DNA of 64,000 nucleotides, taken from Maribacter ulvicola (GTDB lineage Bacteria; Bacteroidota; Bacteroidia; Flavobacteriales; Flavobacteriaceae). Below, one piece after another: positions 54,559 through 62,675 of the stretch. Where the stretch lies: contig NZ_FTMA01000001.1 of assembly GCF_900155985.1 (NCBI RefSeq), positions 62,001 to 126,000 of the forward strand. The letters run 5' to 3'. Each line of letters starts with the position of its first letter. The first letter of the stretch is position 1. The notes below the pieces were generated by a model. That model was not told where the DNA came from, did not search any database, and worked only from the letters and a program-made list of their open reading frames with translations. The translations under genes were made by a program, and so were the position numbers.

Positions 54559-56613
54559 ATGAAATTGAAAACGAAAAATTTTGTAAAAGTATTTGCTCTT
54601 GCGGCGGCTATTACCTTTACCAGTTGTAGTAGTGATGATAATGATCCAGATAATGGACCAGATGCAGTTTCACCTACCTGTACCGATGGTATAAAAAATG
54701 GAGATGAAACAGGGGTAGATTGTGGTGGTTCTTGTACTCCTTGCGAAACAACAAACCCAGAAGAAAGTACAGTTTTAACTGGTGAACTTACTGAAGAAAG
54801 AACACTTGACGCTACAAAAATATATTCATTAGAAAAAAATTACAGTATTGAAGCTGGGGCTAAATTAATTATCCCTGCAGGAACCATAATCAACGCAACT
54901 GTTGAAACCGGTGACGAAACTTCAACATATATTGTGGTGCAAAGAGGAGGAAAAATAGATGTACAGGGTACAGCTGCCGCTCCAGTAACTATGAAGTCTA
55001 CAGGTGGTCAACCTGGCCAATGGGGCGGATTAGTAATTTTAGGTGATGCAACTACCACCGAGGGTGTTGATGCAACTGCCGAAGTTGGTAACTTTAAATA
55101 CGGTGGATCTACAAATGACGATAATTCTGGTTCAATTTCGTATTTGATTATAAAGCACGCAGGTGCTCAAATAGATGCAGAATCTCAATACAACGGTCTA
55201 ACCCTGTATGCTGTAGGTTCTGGTACAACTATAGATAACGTTGCCATGATCGATGGTGATGATGATGGTGTTGAGTTTTTTGGCGGTACTGTTTCTGCTA
55301 CTAATTTATACTTTGAAAACAACCAAGATGATTCTATCGACTGGACAGAGGGTTGGAACGGTACCGTGACCAATGCATATGTTCTTCATACAAAAGAAGG
55401 TTTCTCTACGGCGGTTGAAGCTGATAAAGCAAATGAAAATCCGCAATTAATAAATTTTACCGCAGTTTCTACTGTAGGTGGTACTGCATTACAATTTAAA
55501 GCAACTTCTGGTGCAACAATTACCGGACTTTCTTTGAGCGGTTATGAAACTTCTATTGACATGAAAGACGATGGTCCTTTAGCTAACGTAATTATAGAAG
55601 GTGAAGCTGGTAATCCAGATACTAGCTACAATGCAAATGCAACAGTTGATATCGCAATTTTTGATTGGGTAAATACAGATGCAGCCATTGGTAGCAGCAT
55701 TTTAACAGGTAACTTAACTAGCGACCTTACTTTAGATGCAGGTATAAACTACTTCTTATCTAAAAACTTAAGTGTTGAAGAAGGCGCTACGCTTACAATA
55801 CCTGCTGGTACAAAAATTACTGCCCAAGTTGAGTCTGGCGACGAGACAGAAACTTATATTGTAGTACAAAAGGGTGGAATGATTTCTATAGAAGGTACTG
55901 CGGTCAACCCAGTAGTTATGACTTCTACAAACGATAATCCTGGAGATTGGGGCGGATTAGTAATCTTAGGAGACGCAACTACTACGGAAGGAGTAGATGC
56001 AACTGCAGAAGTAGGAAACTTCAAATATGGAGGTACCACTGATGATGATGATTCTGGCTCTATTAGCTATTTAATTATTAAAAATGCAGGTGCTCAAATT
56101 GATGCCGAGTCTCAGTACAACGGACTTACACTTTATGCTGTAGGTTCTGAAACAACTATTGACAACGTTGCAATGATCAACGGTGAAGATGATGGTGTTG
56201 AGTTCTTTGGCGGAACTGTTTCTGCTTCAAATCTATATTTTGAAAATAACCAAGATGATTCTATTGACTGGACAGAAGGTTGGAACGGTACCGTAACTAC
56301 TGCATATGTATTACATAACGAAGCAGGTTTTTCTACTGCGGTCGAAGCTGATAAGGCTAATGGTAATCCGAAGTTAATTGACTTTACGGCTGTTTCTACA
56401 GTTGGTGGCACAGCTTTACAATTCAAAGCTACTTCTGGTGCTACTTTAACTAACGTTAGTCTTACTGGTTACACTACAAATGTAGATATGAAAGATAATG
56501 GTCCATTAGCCAATGTAATCGTTGACGAAACTGCTCTTATTACAACTGAAGACGATGTTTTTGATGGAACCGCTGTTGATGTTGCAATTTTTGCTTGGGC
56601 AACTGGTAACTAA
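54559..56613 (+). CDS. Internally duplicated beta-helix lipoprotein, partner of the TonB receptor
   Basis: The 684-residue lipoprotein (Cys23 in FTSC; an alternative ATG lies at 54550) has a Cys-rich motif TCTDGIKNGDETGVDCGGSC near 40-60, common in Bacteroidota surface lipoproteins. Two long repeats follow: residues ~70-378 and ~379-684, about 309 residues each and highly similar (both contain WGGLVILGDATTTEGVDATA, NQDDSIDWTEGWNGTVT and GGTALQFKATSGA). The repeated beta-strand and Gly/Asp pattern suggests a right-handed beta-helix. I see no enzyme or transport motif. It probably sits on the cell surface and helps the receptor upstream. Confidence 0.8.
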   Translation: MKLKTKNFVKVFALAAAITFTSCSSDDNDPDNGPDAVSPTCTDGIKNGDETGVDCGGSCTPCETTNPEESTVLTGELTEERTLDATKIYSLEKNYSIEAGAKLIIPAGTIINATVETGDETSTYIVVQRGGKIDVQGTAAAPVTMKSTGGQPGQWGGLVILGDATTTEGVDATAEVGNFKYGGSTNDDNSGSISYLIIKHAGAQIDAESQYNGLTLYAVGSGTTIDNVAMIDGDDDGVEFFGGTVSATNLYFENNQDDSIDWTEGWNGTVTNAYVLHTKEGFSTAVEADKANENPQLINFTAVSTVGGTALQFKATSGATITGLSLSGYETSIDMKDDGPLANVIIEGEAGNPDTSYNANATVDIAIFDWVNTDAAIGSSILTGNLTSDLTLDAGINYFLSKNLSVEEGATLTIPAGTKITAQVESGDETETYIVVQKGGMISIEGTAVNPVVMTSTNDNPGDWGGLVILGDATTTEGVDATAEVGNFKYGGTTDDDDSGSISYLIIKNAGAQIDAESQYNGLTLYAVGSETTIDNVAMINGEDDGVEFFGGTVSASNLYFENNQDDSIDWTEGWNGTVTTAYVLHNEAGFSTAVEADKANGNPKLIDFTAVSTVGGTALQFKATSGATLTNVSLTGYTTNVDMKDNGPLANVIVDETALITTEDDVFDGTAVDVAIFAWATGN

Positions 56614-56635
56614 ACAACAGAATTATAGTTTAATT

Positions 56636-56668
56636 AGAAGCCCGCAATTTGCGGGCTTCTATCTTTTA
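56636..56668 (+). terminator. Rho-independent terminator after the receptor/lipoprotein operon
   Basis: A perfect inverted repeat AGAAGCCCGCAA/TTGCGGGCTTCT (56636-56660) is followed by ATCTTTT. It ends the receptor-lipoprotein transcript. Confidence 0.85.
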
Positions 56669-56824
56669 AAAATATTCTTACAATCTTGTACTACACGCCA
56701 ACCAAAAAGCCTTACAAAATAGGCAGTTGATGTCACAAATAGTGCATTTCATCGATCTTATTGCATTTCATCGATCTTTTCACAATATCTCCTCTTACAA
56801 AAATACAAGAGTGTGTTAAATTCC

Positions 56825-56832
56825 TATATTTG
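56825..56832 (+). promoter_or_regulatory. Candidate -7 box (TATATTTG) of the first mini T9SS-tail gene
   Basis: This is a perfect TAnnTTTG match, 27 nt before ATG 56860. It supports that start over upstream in-frame codons. Confidence 0.5.
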
Positions 56833-56859
56833 TGGTATACCATTTGTAACCAGCTATAT

Positions 56860-57159
56860 ATGAAGCACCTTTACTTAATCATCTTTTTTATTATCACCTC
56901 CTTTACCTATGGGCAAAGTAATGGAGATATTGATGGTTTTAGTATGTATCCAAATCCGGTTACTACAGGTAAAGTATATATTTCCACCAACTTAAACGCC
57001 CCAAAAAAAATCTTTATTTATGATGTTTTCGGAACATTGTTACTAAAGACTACCATCTTAGGCAAAGAATTAAATCTTTCTGATTTAGATGCCGGTGTTT
57101 ACGTATTGCGTGTTCTTGAAAAAAACAAGATGTGCACACGTAAGTTGATTGTAAAGTAA
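56860..57159 (+). CDS. Mini secreted protein: signal peptide plus T9SS type A sorting tail
   Basis: The 99-residue protein has signal peptide MKHLYLIIFFIITSFTYGQ and then directly a Por_Secre_tail-type domain: FSMYPNPVTTGKVYIS, KIFIYDVFGTLLLKT, LDAGVYVLRVLEKNKMCTRKLIVK. These are the YPNP, DVxG, GVYxL and final Lys-x-x-x-Lys marks of type A sorting domains, which guide cargo through the type IX secretion system. Only about 10 residues lie between signal and tail, so there is no cargo domain. A similar gene follows 180 nt later. It may be an orphan tail left by gene decay or a small protein with its own role. Confidence 0.85.
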   Translation: MKHLYLIIFFIITSFTYGQSNGDIDGFSMYPNPVTTGKVYISTNLNAPKKIFIYDVFGTLLLKTTILGKELNLSDLDAGVYVLRVLEKNKMCTRKLIVK

Positions 57160-57339
57160 ACTTATCATACCTTATACCTACTAAATTACCAAAAACCGCT
57201 ATCGGTCAACTACACGTTTTCACGATGAAATACTTTGCGTATTTCATTGACCTACATAATTTTAAATTTCACAACATTTTAGGTTTTCTAATGACCCTTC
57301 TATTTACCTTTAAATCATTGATCCCAAATCAATAATAAA

Positions 57340-57663
57340 ATGAAGAAAATCTACTTAATGCTATTTATGGTAGTTTCCGTTGGCTTATATGCCCAAGACA
57401 CTATCCATATTAACAACCTACCCAATGATGAGATTTCTGGTTTTAAACTTTACCCAAACCCAGTAATTGCCGATATTGTTTATGTAACCAGCCAGCACAA
57501 CACGCTAAAAGAAGTTAAAATCTATAATGTCTTCGGAGAATTGGTATTGAATGAAAAATTGACTGCAAAGGCCATGAACATTTCAAAATTATCTCCTGGC
57601 GTATATGTAGTTCAAGTTACAGAACAAGGGAAATCTATTACCAGAAAACTTGTTGTTAAATAA
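57340..57663 (+). CDS. Second mini secreted protein with T9SS type A sorting tail
   Basis: This 107-residue protein is built like its neighbour: signal peptide MKKIYLMLFMVVSVGLYAQ, about 15 residues of linker (DTIHINNLPNDEISG), then FKLYPNPVIADIVYVTS, EVKIYNVFGELVLNEKL, LSPGVYVVQVTEQGKSITRKLVVK. The two proteins align over their whole length with moderate identity, so they are diverged duplicates, both open and both with intact tails. The preceding ~180-nt gap has no gene and no clear promoter box. Confidence 0.85.
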   Translation: MKKIYLMLFMVVSVGLYAQDTIHINNLPNDEISGFKLYPNPVIADIVYVTSQHNTLKEVKIYNVFGELVLNEKLTAKAMNISKLSPGVYVVQVTEQGKSITRKLVVK

Positions 57664-57711
57664 ATTACCTACATATTCTCATATCAAAACAATTAAAATA
57701 ATTTGGTTCAG

Positions 57712-57719
57712 TACCTTTG
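57712..57719 (+). promoter_or_regulatory. Candidate -7 box (TACCTTTG) of the LuxE-like gene
   Basis: This is a perfect TAnnTTTG match, 18 nt before ATG 57738. It covers the alternative TTG at 57717, arguing for the ATG start. Confidence 0.45.
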
Positions 57720-57737
57720 CCAGAATTGGTTAGGTAC

Positions 57738-58715
57738 ATGGAACACAATGCTATTTTTGATATACAAACAGAAGGGGAGTTTCTAACCCAAGCATTACGT
57801 ATTTTCAAGTTTCAGTACAATAATAACCCGGTTTACCAAGCTTTCTGCTCTTATTTAAATGTGGCTCCAAGTACTGTTCATACCTTAGAACAGATTCCTT
57901 TTTTACCTATAGAGTTCTTTAAATCCAAAAATGTTCTCAGTACTACCAATAACCCAGAAATAACTTTTACAAGTAGCGGAACAACAGGTAGCGAGACCAG
58001 TAAGCACTTTGTGACAGACCTTAGCCTTTACGAGCAGAGCTATCTAAAGGCTTTTAAGTATTTCTACGGAGATATTAAGGATTACTGTGTTCTTGCGCTA
58101 CTGCCTTCCTATTTAGAACGTACAGGTTCTTCATTGATTTATATGGCAGATGATTTGATTAAAAAATCCAATCATCCAAAAAGCGGTTTCTTTTTAAACG
58201 AATATGAACAATTGCACCTATTATTACGGGAACTTCAAAAAACGGATACCAAAATATTGATCATTGGTGTTTCTTTTGCATTATTGGAGTTTACCGAGCA
58301 GTACCAGATGTCTTTACACAACACCATTATTATGGAAACCGGCGGTATGAAAGGGCGAAGAAAAGAAATTGTACGTCAAGAATTACATGAGTTGCTTTCT
58401 ATGGGCTTTGGTGTTAAGCATATACATTCTGAATACGGAATGACAGAACTTTTGTCGCAAGCCTACTCCAAAGGAAATGGTATTTTTGACTGCCCGGATT
58501 GGATGAAAATTTTAGTACGTGACACTGAAGATCCTCTAAGCTATTTAAACAATGGTAAATCTGGCGGAATTAATGTAATAGATTTGGCCAACATCAATTC
58601 TTGCTCCTTTATAGCTACTCAAGATCTAGGAAAAATAAACCCAAACGGAACTTTTGAAATTATAGGCAGATTCGATAATTCTGATATTAGGGGGTGTAAT
58701 TTAATGGTGCTTTAG
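57738..58715 (+). CDS. LuxE/PaaK-like adenylate-forming acyl-protein synthetase family protein
   Basis: The 325-residue protein belongs to the LuxE (acyl-protein synthetase) branch of the adenylate-forming superfamily. The nucleotide-binding loop FTSSGTTGSETSKHFV lies near residue 77, the core motif HSEYGMTELLSQAY near 235, and GRFDNSDIRGCNL at the end replaces the usual lid domain. No luxC/luxD genes are nearby, so it is not a light system. In Bacteroidota such stand-alone proteins are annotated as acyl transferases; the acyl acceptor is unknown. ATG 57738 is chosen from the promoter position. It overlaps the convergent lipoprotein gene by 4 nt. Confidence 0.82.
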   Translation: MEHNAIFDIQTEGEFLTQALRIFKFQYNNNPVYQAFCSYLNVAPSTVHTLEQIPFLPIEFFKSKNVLSTTNNPEITFTSSGTTGSETSKHFVTDLSLYEQSYLKAFKYFYGDIKDYCVLALLPSYLERTGSSLIYMADDLIKKSNHPKSGFFLNEYEQLHLLLRELQKTDTKILIIGVSFALLEFTEQYQMSLHNTIIMETGGMKGRRKEIVRQELHELLSMGFGVKHIHSEYGMTELLSQAYSKGNGIFDCPDWMKILVRDTEDPLSYLNNGKSGGINVIDLANINSCSFIATQDLGKINPNGTFEIIGRFDNSDIRGCNLMVL

Positions 58716-59161
58716 TTTTTGCTTAGCGAATAATCTAATCCGGGACCATCACAGGCCATCCATAAACTTGAAATCATTGTAGAACTTCTGTAGATTAGAA
58801 GTTCCTTATCATCGCCTGTACAATTGCCCGCTAATTCTTTTTCGGTTTCAAAAGTAAGTTCTAAGTAGTGATTTAGATCATTTTCATATTCCACAACCTC
58901 AAAAGTACCCGTAGCCTCAGTAACTTCTTCATGCACAGTTCTAGATTTTAAAAATGTCCCTTTTGGTGAGAAAATGTAATATTCTTGCCACTCCATATCA
59001 TCACCTATAGTTTCAGAGTTTGGGATGTTACCAGACATTTGAGTTAGCACCCATTTTTGTTCCGAAAATGCGAATTGAGTAGACTCTAATCCAAAGTTAT
59101 CATCATTTGCACAAGAGACCAGAAAAACAAAAAACAGAAACAACACGGAATATCTTTCCAT
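58712..59161 (-). CDS. Hypothetical lipoprotein
   Basis: Starting at ATG 59161 the product is 149 residues with a lipoprotein signal (MERYSVLFLFFVFLVSC, Cys17). The mature part has a strand-rich pattern (EQKWVLTQMSGNIPNS, EWQEYYIFSPKGTFLKSR, LELTFETEKEL) that resembles lipocalin-like small lipoproteins of Bacteroidota. It has a C-terminal Cys pair (GNC, MAC) that may form a disulfide. I do not recognise a named family. An upstream ATG at 59197 would place 12 residues before the signal and is unlikely. Confidence 0.72.
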   Translation of the reverse strand: MERYSVLFLFFVFLVSCANDDNFGLESTQFAFSEQKWVLTQMSGNIPNSETIGDDMEWQEYYIFSPKGTFLKSRTVHEEVTEATGTFEVVEYENDLNHYLELTFETEKELAGNCTGDDKELLIYRSSTMISSLWMACDGPGLDYSLSKN

Positions 59162-59230
59162 AGCAACAAGATTATTAACTAGATACAAGATGTCCAAGTT
59201 CCAAAATAGTTGCGTAAACAGCCTCTTAAA

Positions 59231-59764
59231 TTACAGTCCTAATATTTTTGCATCTACAAAAAAGGTAGAATTTACCTCTAATTCATGATCCGTACTCATG
59301 AGCTCATCGGTAACAGTATTCAACCGTAAACTGAATTCATCTTTTTTTATATACTCCTTTAAATCTGTATCTGAAGTATCTAAAGTAATGACACTACCTG
59401 CATTTTCAGGAACTTCCTCTAAGTATGCAATTTTAATTTCTTCTAAACCATCGGCAGAAATATATACTTCTATAGCGTTTAAAAAACTGAAATCCGCAGC
59501 ATCTGGTGATATAATAACCAACTCTAATTTGGTCAACTTAATCTCTTCAATAAGGTCCTTTCTGGTATCATTGACTTCAAAAGTAGATGCTGAATTCGTC
59601 TCCATTTCCGGAGTAAAAACATCAAAAGGCAAATCTATTCCTGCAGATGAAGGTATAGTGGCGCGTTGGCTATATTCCATGTTAAACTTTGTCAACTCAT
59701 CTAGTTTATCACATGCAGTAACTAGTGCAAACAAGCAGATAACGGAAATATATTTCTTGATCAT
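59231..59764 (-). CDS. Hypothetical lipoprotein
   Basis: The 177-residue protein has a lipoprotein signal (MIKKYISVICLFALVTAC, Cys18). The mature part, acidic and strand-rich (LIEEIKLTKLELVIISPDAADFSFLNAIEVYIS, then FSLRLNTVTDELMSTDHELEVNSTFFVDAKILGL), suggests a single beta-sandwich. No enzymatic motif is visible. It is encoded upstream of the other lipoprotein on the same strand (69-nt gap) and downstream of tyrS, without an obvious shared role. Confidence 0.72.
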   Translation of the reverse strand: MIKKYISVICLFALVTACDKLDELTKFNMEYSQRATIPSSAGIDLPFDVFTPEMETNSASTFEVNDTRKDLIEEIKLTKLELVIISPDAADFSFLNAIEVYISADGLEEIKIAYLEEVPENAGSVITLDTSDTDLKEYIKKDEFSLRLNTVTDELMSTDHELEVNSTFFVDAKILGL

Positions 59765-59852
59765 AATACGGGGGTTTCTGTTCTATAACGAAGTATCCCC
59801 TTAATTATTTTAAAAAATTAAAGGGATACCTATTCTATAAATACAATAAAAA

Positions 59853-61145
59853 CTACTTCAAAACCAATACAAAATAGTTTTTCTTACCTCTTTGCAATAG
59901 CACAAACTTATCATTGATCAAATCATCTTTGGTAATTAAAAAGTCTTCTTTTACTTTTTCCTTATTTACAGAAATAGAGTTTTGCTTCAATTCTCTTCTT
60001 GCTTCACCATTAGAACCCAAAAAGTTAGTTTTAGCCGCTAAGGCCCCTATCATGTCAAGACCATCTGTTAACTCAGACTTAGAAAGCTCTGCTTGTGGTA
60101 CGCCTTCAAATATTTCTAAAAAAGTTTTTTCATTCAATCCTTTTAAATCTAGTGCGGTAGACTTGCCAAATAAGATTTCACTTGCACGTACGGCATTATC
60201 CAAGTCTTCTTGTGAGTGTACCATAACGGTAACCTCATCTGCCAATCGCTTTTGTAACAATCTTAAATGCGGAGCTTCAGCATGTTGTTTTGCTAGTTCT
60301 TCTATTTCTTGCTGACCTAGCAACGTAAATATCTTAATGTATTTATCAGCATCTTCATCTGATGTGTTCAACCAATATTGGTAGAATTTATAGGGCGATG
60401 TTCTTTCTGCATCTAACCAAACATTACCACCTTCTGTCTTACCGAATTTGGTACCATCTGCTTTGGTAATTAAAGGACAGGTTAAAGCATACCCTTTACC
60501 ACCGGCAATTCTTCTTATTAACTCTGTACCCGTGGTAATATTACCCCACTGATCACTACCACCCATTTGTAAGGTGCAGTTATGTTCTCTATATAAATGA
60601 AGAAAATCATAACCCTGTACCATTTGGTAGGTAAACTCAGTAAAGGACATCCCTTCTTTTGCTTCTGCGGTAAGTCTCTTCTTTACAGAATCTTTAGACA
60701 TCATATAATTAACGGTAATATGCTTACCTACGTCTCTAATAAATTCCAAAAAAGAGAAATTCTTCATCCAGTCATAATTGTTGACTAAAACAGCCGCATT
60801 GGCCTCATCTCCAGAAAAATCTAAAAAACGAGCCAATTGAGCTTTCAAAGCATTTTGATTATGACGTAAGGTTTCTTCATCAAGCAAATTACGCTCCGCA
60901 GATTTACCAGATGGATCACCGATCATACCTGTGGCACCACCAATTAAAGCATATGGTTTGTGCCCTGCCAATTGAAAATGACGAAGCATCATTACCCCTA
61001 CCAAGTGACCTATATGTAAAGAGTCTGCCGTTGGATCAATACCTACATAAGCAGATTGCATACCTTCTAATAAATGTTCTTCTGTGCCTGGCATTGCGTC
61101 ATGTAACATTCCGCGCCACTCTAACTCTTTGACAAAATTTGTCAT
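59853..61145 (-). CDS. tyrS: Tyrosyl-tRNA synthetase
   Basis: The 430-residue class I synthetase has HIGH at 44-47 (DSLHIGHL), the tyrosine-binding [11 protein letters not shown] and [13 protein letters not shown] regions, [10 protein letters not shown] near 195, the KMSKS-like KFGKTEGG near 232 and a C-terminal S4 RNA-binding domain ([17 protein letters not shown]). It charges tRNA-Tyr and is essential. No T-box or other leader structure is apparent. A TATATTTG promoter box lies 25 nt upstream. Confidence 0.97.
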   Translation of the reverse strand: MTNFVKELEWRGMLHDAMPGTEEHLLEGMQSAYVGIDPTADSLHIGHLVGVMMLRHFQLAGHKPYALIGGATGMIGDPSGKSAERNLLDEETLRHNQNALKAQLARFLDFSGDEANAAVLVNNYDWMKNFSFLEFIRDVGKHITVNYMMSKDSVKKRLTAEAKEGMSFTEFTYQMVQGYDFLHLYREHNCTLQMGGSDQWGNITTGTELIRRIAGGKGYALTCPLITKADGTKFGKTEGGNVWLDAERTSPYKFYQYWLNTSDEDADKYIKIFTLLGQQEIEELAKQHAEAPHLRLLQKRLADEVTVMVHSQEDLDNAVRASEILFGKSTALDLKGLNEKTFLEIFEGVPQAELSKSELTDGLDMIGALAAKTNFLGSNGEARRELKQNSISVNKEKVKEDFLITKDDLINDKFVLLQRGKKNYFVLVLK

Positions 61146-61170
61146 CTCTTCCTTAATTTTAATTGAATTG

Positions 61171-61178
61171 CAAATATA
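61171..61178 (-). promoter_or_regulatory. Candidate -7 box (TATATTTG) of tyrS
   Basis: This is a perfect TAnnTTTG match on the minus strand, 25 nt before the tyrS ATG. Confidence 0.5.
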
Positions 61179-61237
61179 AATTTAATTCTTGCCAGAACAC
61201 AGAAGATTAAAGCATGAATTTAATCACCTGTATTCCT

Positions 61238-61245
61238 TAAATTTG
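61238..61245 (+). promoter_or_regulatory. Candidate -7 box (TAAATTTG) of the epimerase gene
   Basis: This perfect TAnnTTTG match ends only 4 nt before ATG 61250. If used, the transcript would start at or just after the start codon, so the message would be nearly leaderless or a different promoter is used. Confidence 0.3.
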
Positions 61246-61249
61246 AATT

Positions 61250-62257
61250 ATGGTATTAGTTACAGGAGGTACAGGGTTGGTGGGGTCGCATTTGCTATTG
61301 AAATTGTCAATGGATCATGAAAAAATTCGTGCATTATATAGATCAAAGGACAAGCTAGCTCAGGTAAAAAAAATCTTCTCTTATTATTCTGATAACTCCA
61401 CAACTCTATTCAATAGAATTGATTGGGTACAGGGAGATATTTTAGATATCCCCTCTTTAGAAAATGCACTTAAAAATATTACCCACGTATACCATTGTGC
61501 CGCTTATATTTCTTTTAATCCGTCAGATTTTAAAAAACTGGAACGAATTAACCGTGAAGGCACCGCCAATATTGTAAATATCTGTATTGCGGAAGGTATC
61601 AAAAAATTGTGTCATGTTAGCACAATTGGCACCATAGGCAGAACCTTAAACGGTGAACAAGCAGACGAAGAAACCGAATGGATACGCCAAAACACTAATC
61701 CGTATGCCATAACCAAACAATTAGCCGAATTGGAAGTTTGGCGTGGTGCCCAAGAGAATTTAGAAGTTGTCATCGTAAACCCGGGCGTTATTCTTGGACC
61801 GGGATTTTGGAATAGTGGCAGTGGTTCCTTTTTTACAACCGCCGCAAAAGGATATAATTATTACCCGCCTGGTGGATCAGGATTTGTAACCATAAACGAT
61901 GTCACCAATATTATGATCGCCCTTATGAATTCCGATATTTATAACGAAAGATTTATTCTCGTAGCCAAAAATTTGACCTATGAACAAATACTGAAAAAGA
62001 TAGCTTTGGCCATGGATAAAAAACCACCTACAAAGGCTCTGAAGTTTTGGCAACTAAAAATTGGTAAGATTGCAGATATAATTAAAAATATACTTACCGG
62101 AAGCCCTAGAACTATTACAAAAAATACTATTTACGGATTAAAACACCCCACAACATTTAACAATGAAAAAATTAAGAATACATTGGGTATGGAGTTTGAT
62201 AGTTTGGACGAACAAATAAAATTCTCTTCTAAACTGTTTATTTCTGAACACTCTTAG
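61250..62257 (+). CDS. NAD(P)-dependent epimerase/dehydratase (extended SDR)
   Basis: The 335-residue cytoplasmic protein has the Rossmann motif TGGTGLVGSHLL (5-16), YHCAA near 81, and catalytic S124 with Y152-x3-K156 (PYAITK). These mark the extended short-chain dehydrogenase family of sugar epimerases and dihydroflavonol reductase-like proteins. The substrate cannot be named; the NPGVILGPG region after residue 175 is typical of the dihydroflavonol-reductase-like group. Its 3' end overlaps the convergent DUF4296 gene by 20 nt. Confidence 0.9.
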   Translation: MVLVTGGTGLVGSHLLLKLSMDHEKIRALYRSKDKLAQVKKIFSYYSDNSTTLFNRIDWVQGDILDIPSLENALKNITHVYHCAAYISFNPSDFKKLERINREGTANIVNICIAEGIKKLCHVSTIGTIGRTLNGEQADEETEWIRQNTNPYAITKQLAELEVWRGAQENLEVVIVNPGVILGPGFWNSGSGSFFTTAAKGYNYYPPGGSGFVTINDVTNIMIALMNSDIYNERFILVAKNLTYEQILKKIALAMDKKPPTKALKFWQLKIGKIADIIKNILTGSPRTITKNTIYGLKHPTTFNNEKIKNTLGMEFDSLDEQIKFSSKLFISEHS

Positions 62258-62675
62258 ACGATACCGGGTCTTTCTTTATAATTTTGATATCCTTCTTTTT
62301 TGTCTTCTCAACCATATTTAGACTGTCTCTAATTTTTTTCTCTGCTTCTAATTGTAAACGTTGCTTTTCTAGATCAGACTCTACCTTTTTGTACATATTC
62401 TCATATTGTAAAGGTTTTGATGCATAATACCTATCGCTATTTACAAACTGGGCACTATCAATTTCAAATTTCTTAAATATGAAAAATGTTGGCTCTATAC
62501 CATTTTCTCTAAGCTTCCCCAAATTGGTTGCTTTTGCGGCATTAACAATAGCCATTTCCTTGATAATCAATACCATTTTATCTTCCGGTATTAAATTATC
62601 GGGTTTTTCTATTAATTCTTCGGTACATGAAGAAACCAATAAAAATATTGCCACTAAAAATAATAAGTGCTTCAT
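62238..62675 (-). CDS. DUF4296 lipoprotein
   Basis: The 145-residue lipoprotein (Cys17 in VSSC) has the DUF4296 pattern: KPDNLIPEDKMVLIIKEMAIVNAAK, then PTFFIFKKFEIDSAQFVNSDRYYASKPLQYENMYKKVE, followed by a coiled Lys/Glu tail. The function is unknown, but it is widely kept in Flavobacteriia next to dihydroorotase, as here, where the two genes overlap by 4 nt (ATGA). This implies translational coupling. Confidence 0.85.
   Translation of the reverse strand: MKHLLFLVAIFLLVSSCTEELIEKPDNLIPEDKMVLIIKEMAIVNAAKATNLGKLRENGIEPTFFIFKKFEIDSAQFVNSDRYYASKPLQYENMYKKVESDLEKQRLQLEAEKKIRDSLNMVEKTKKKDIKIIKKDPVSSKSVQK

Noticed and set aside
57738-58715. Part of a bioluminescence (lux) operon
   Set aside because: No luxA/B/C/D genes are adjacent; only the LuxE-like fold is shared.
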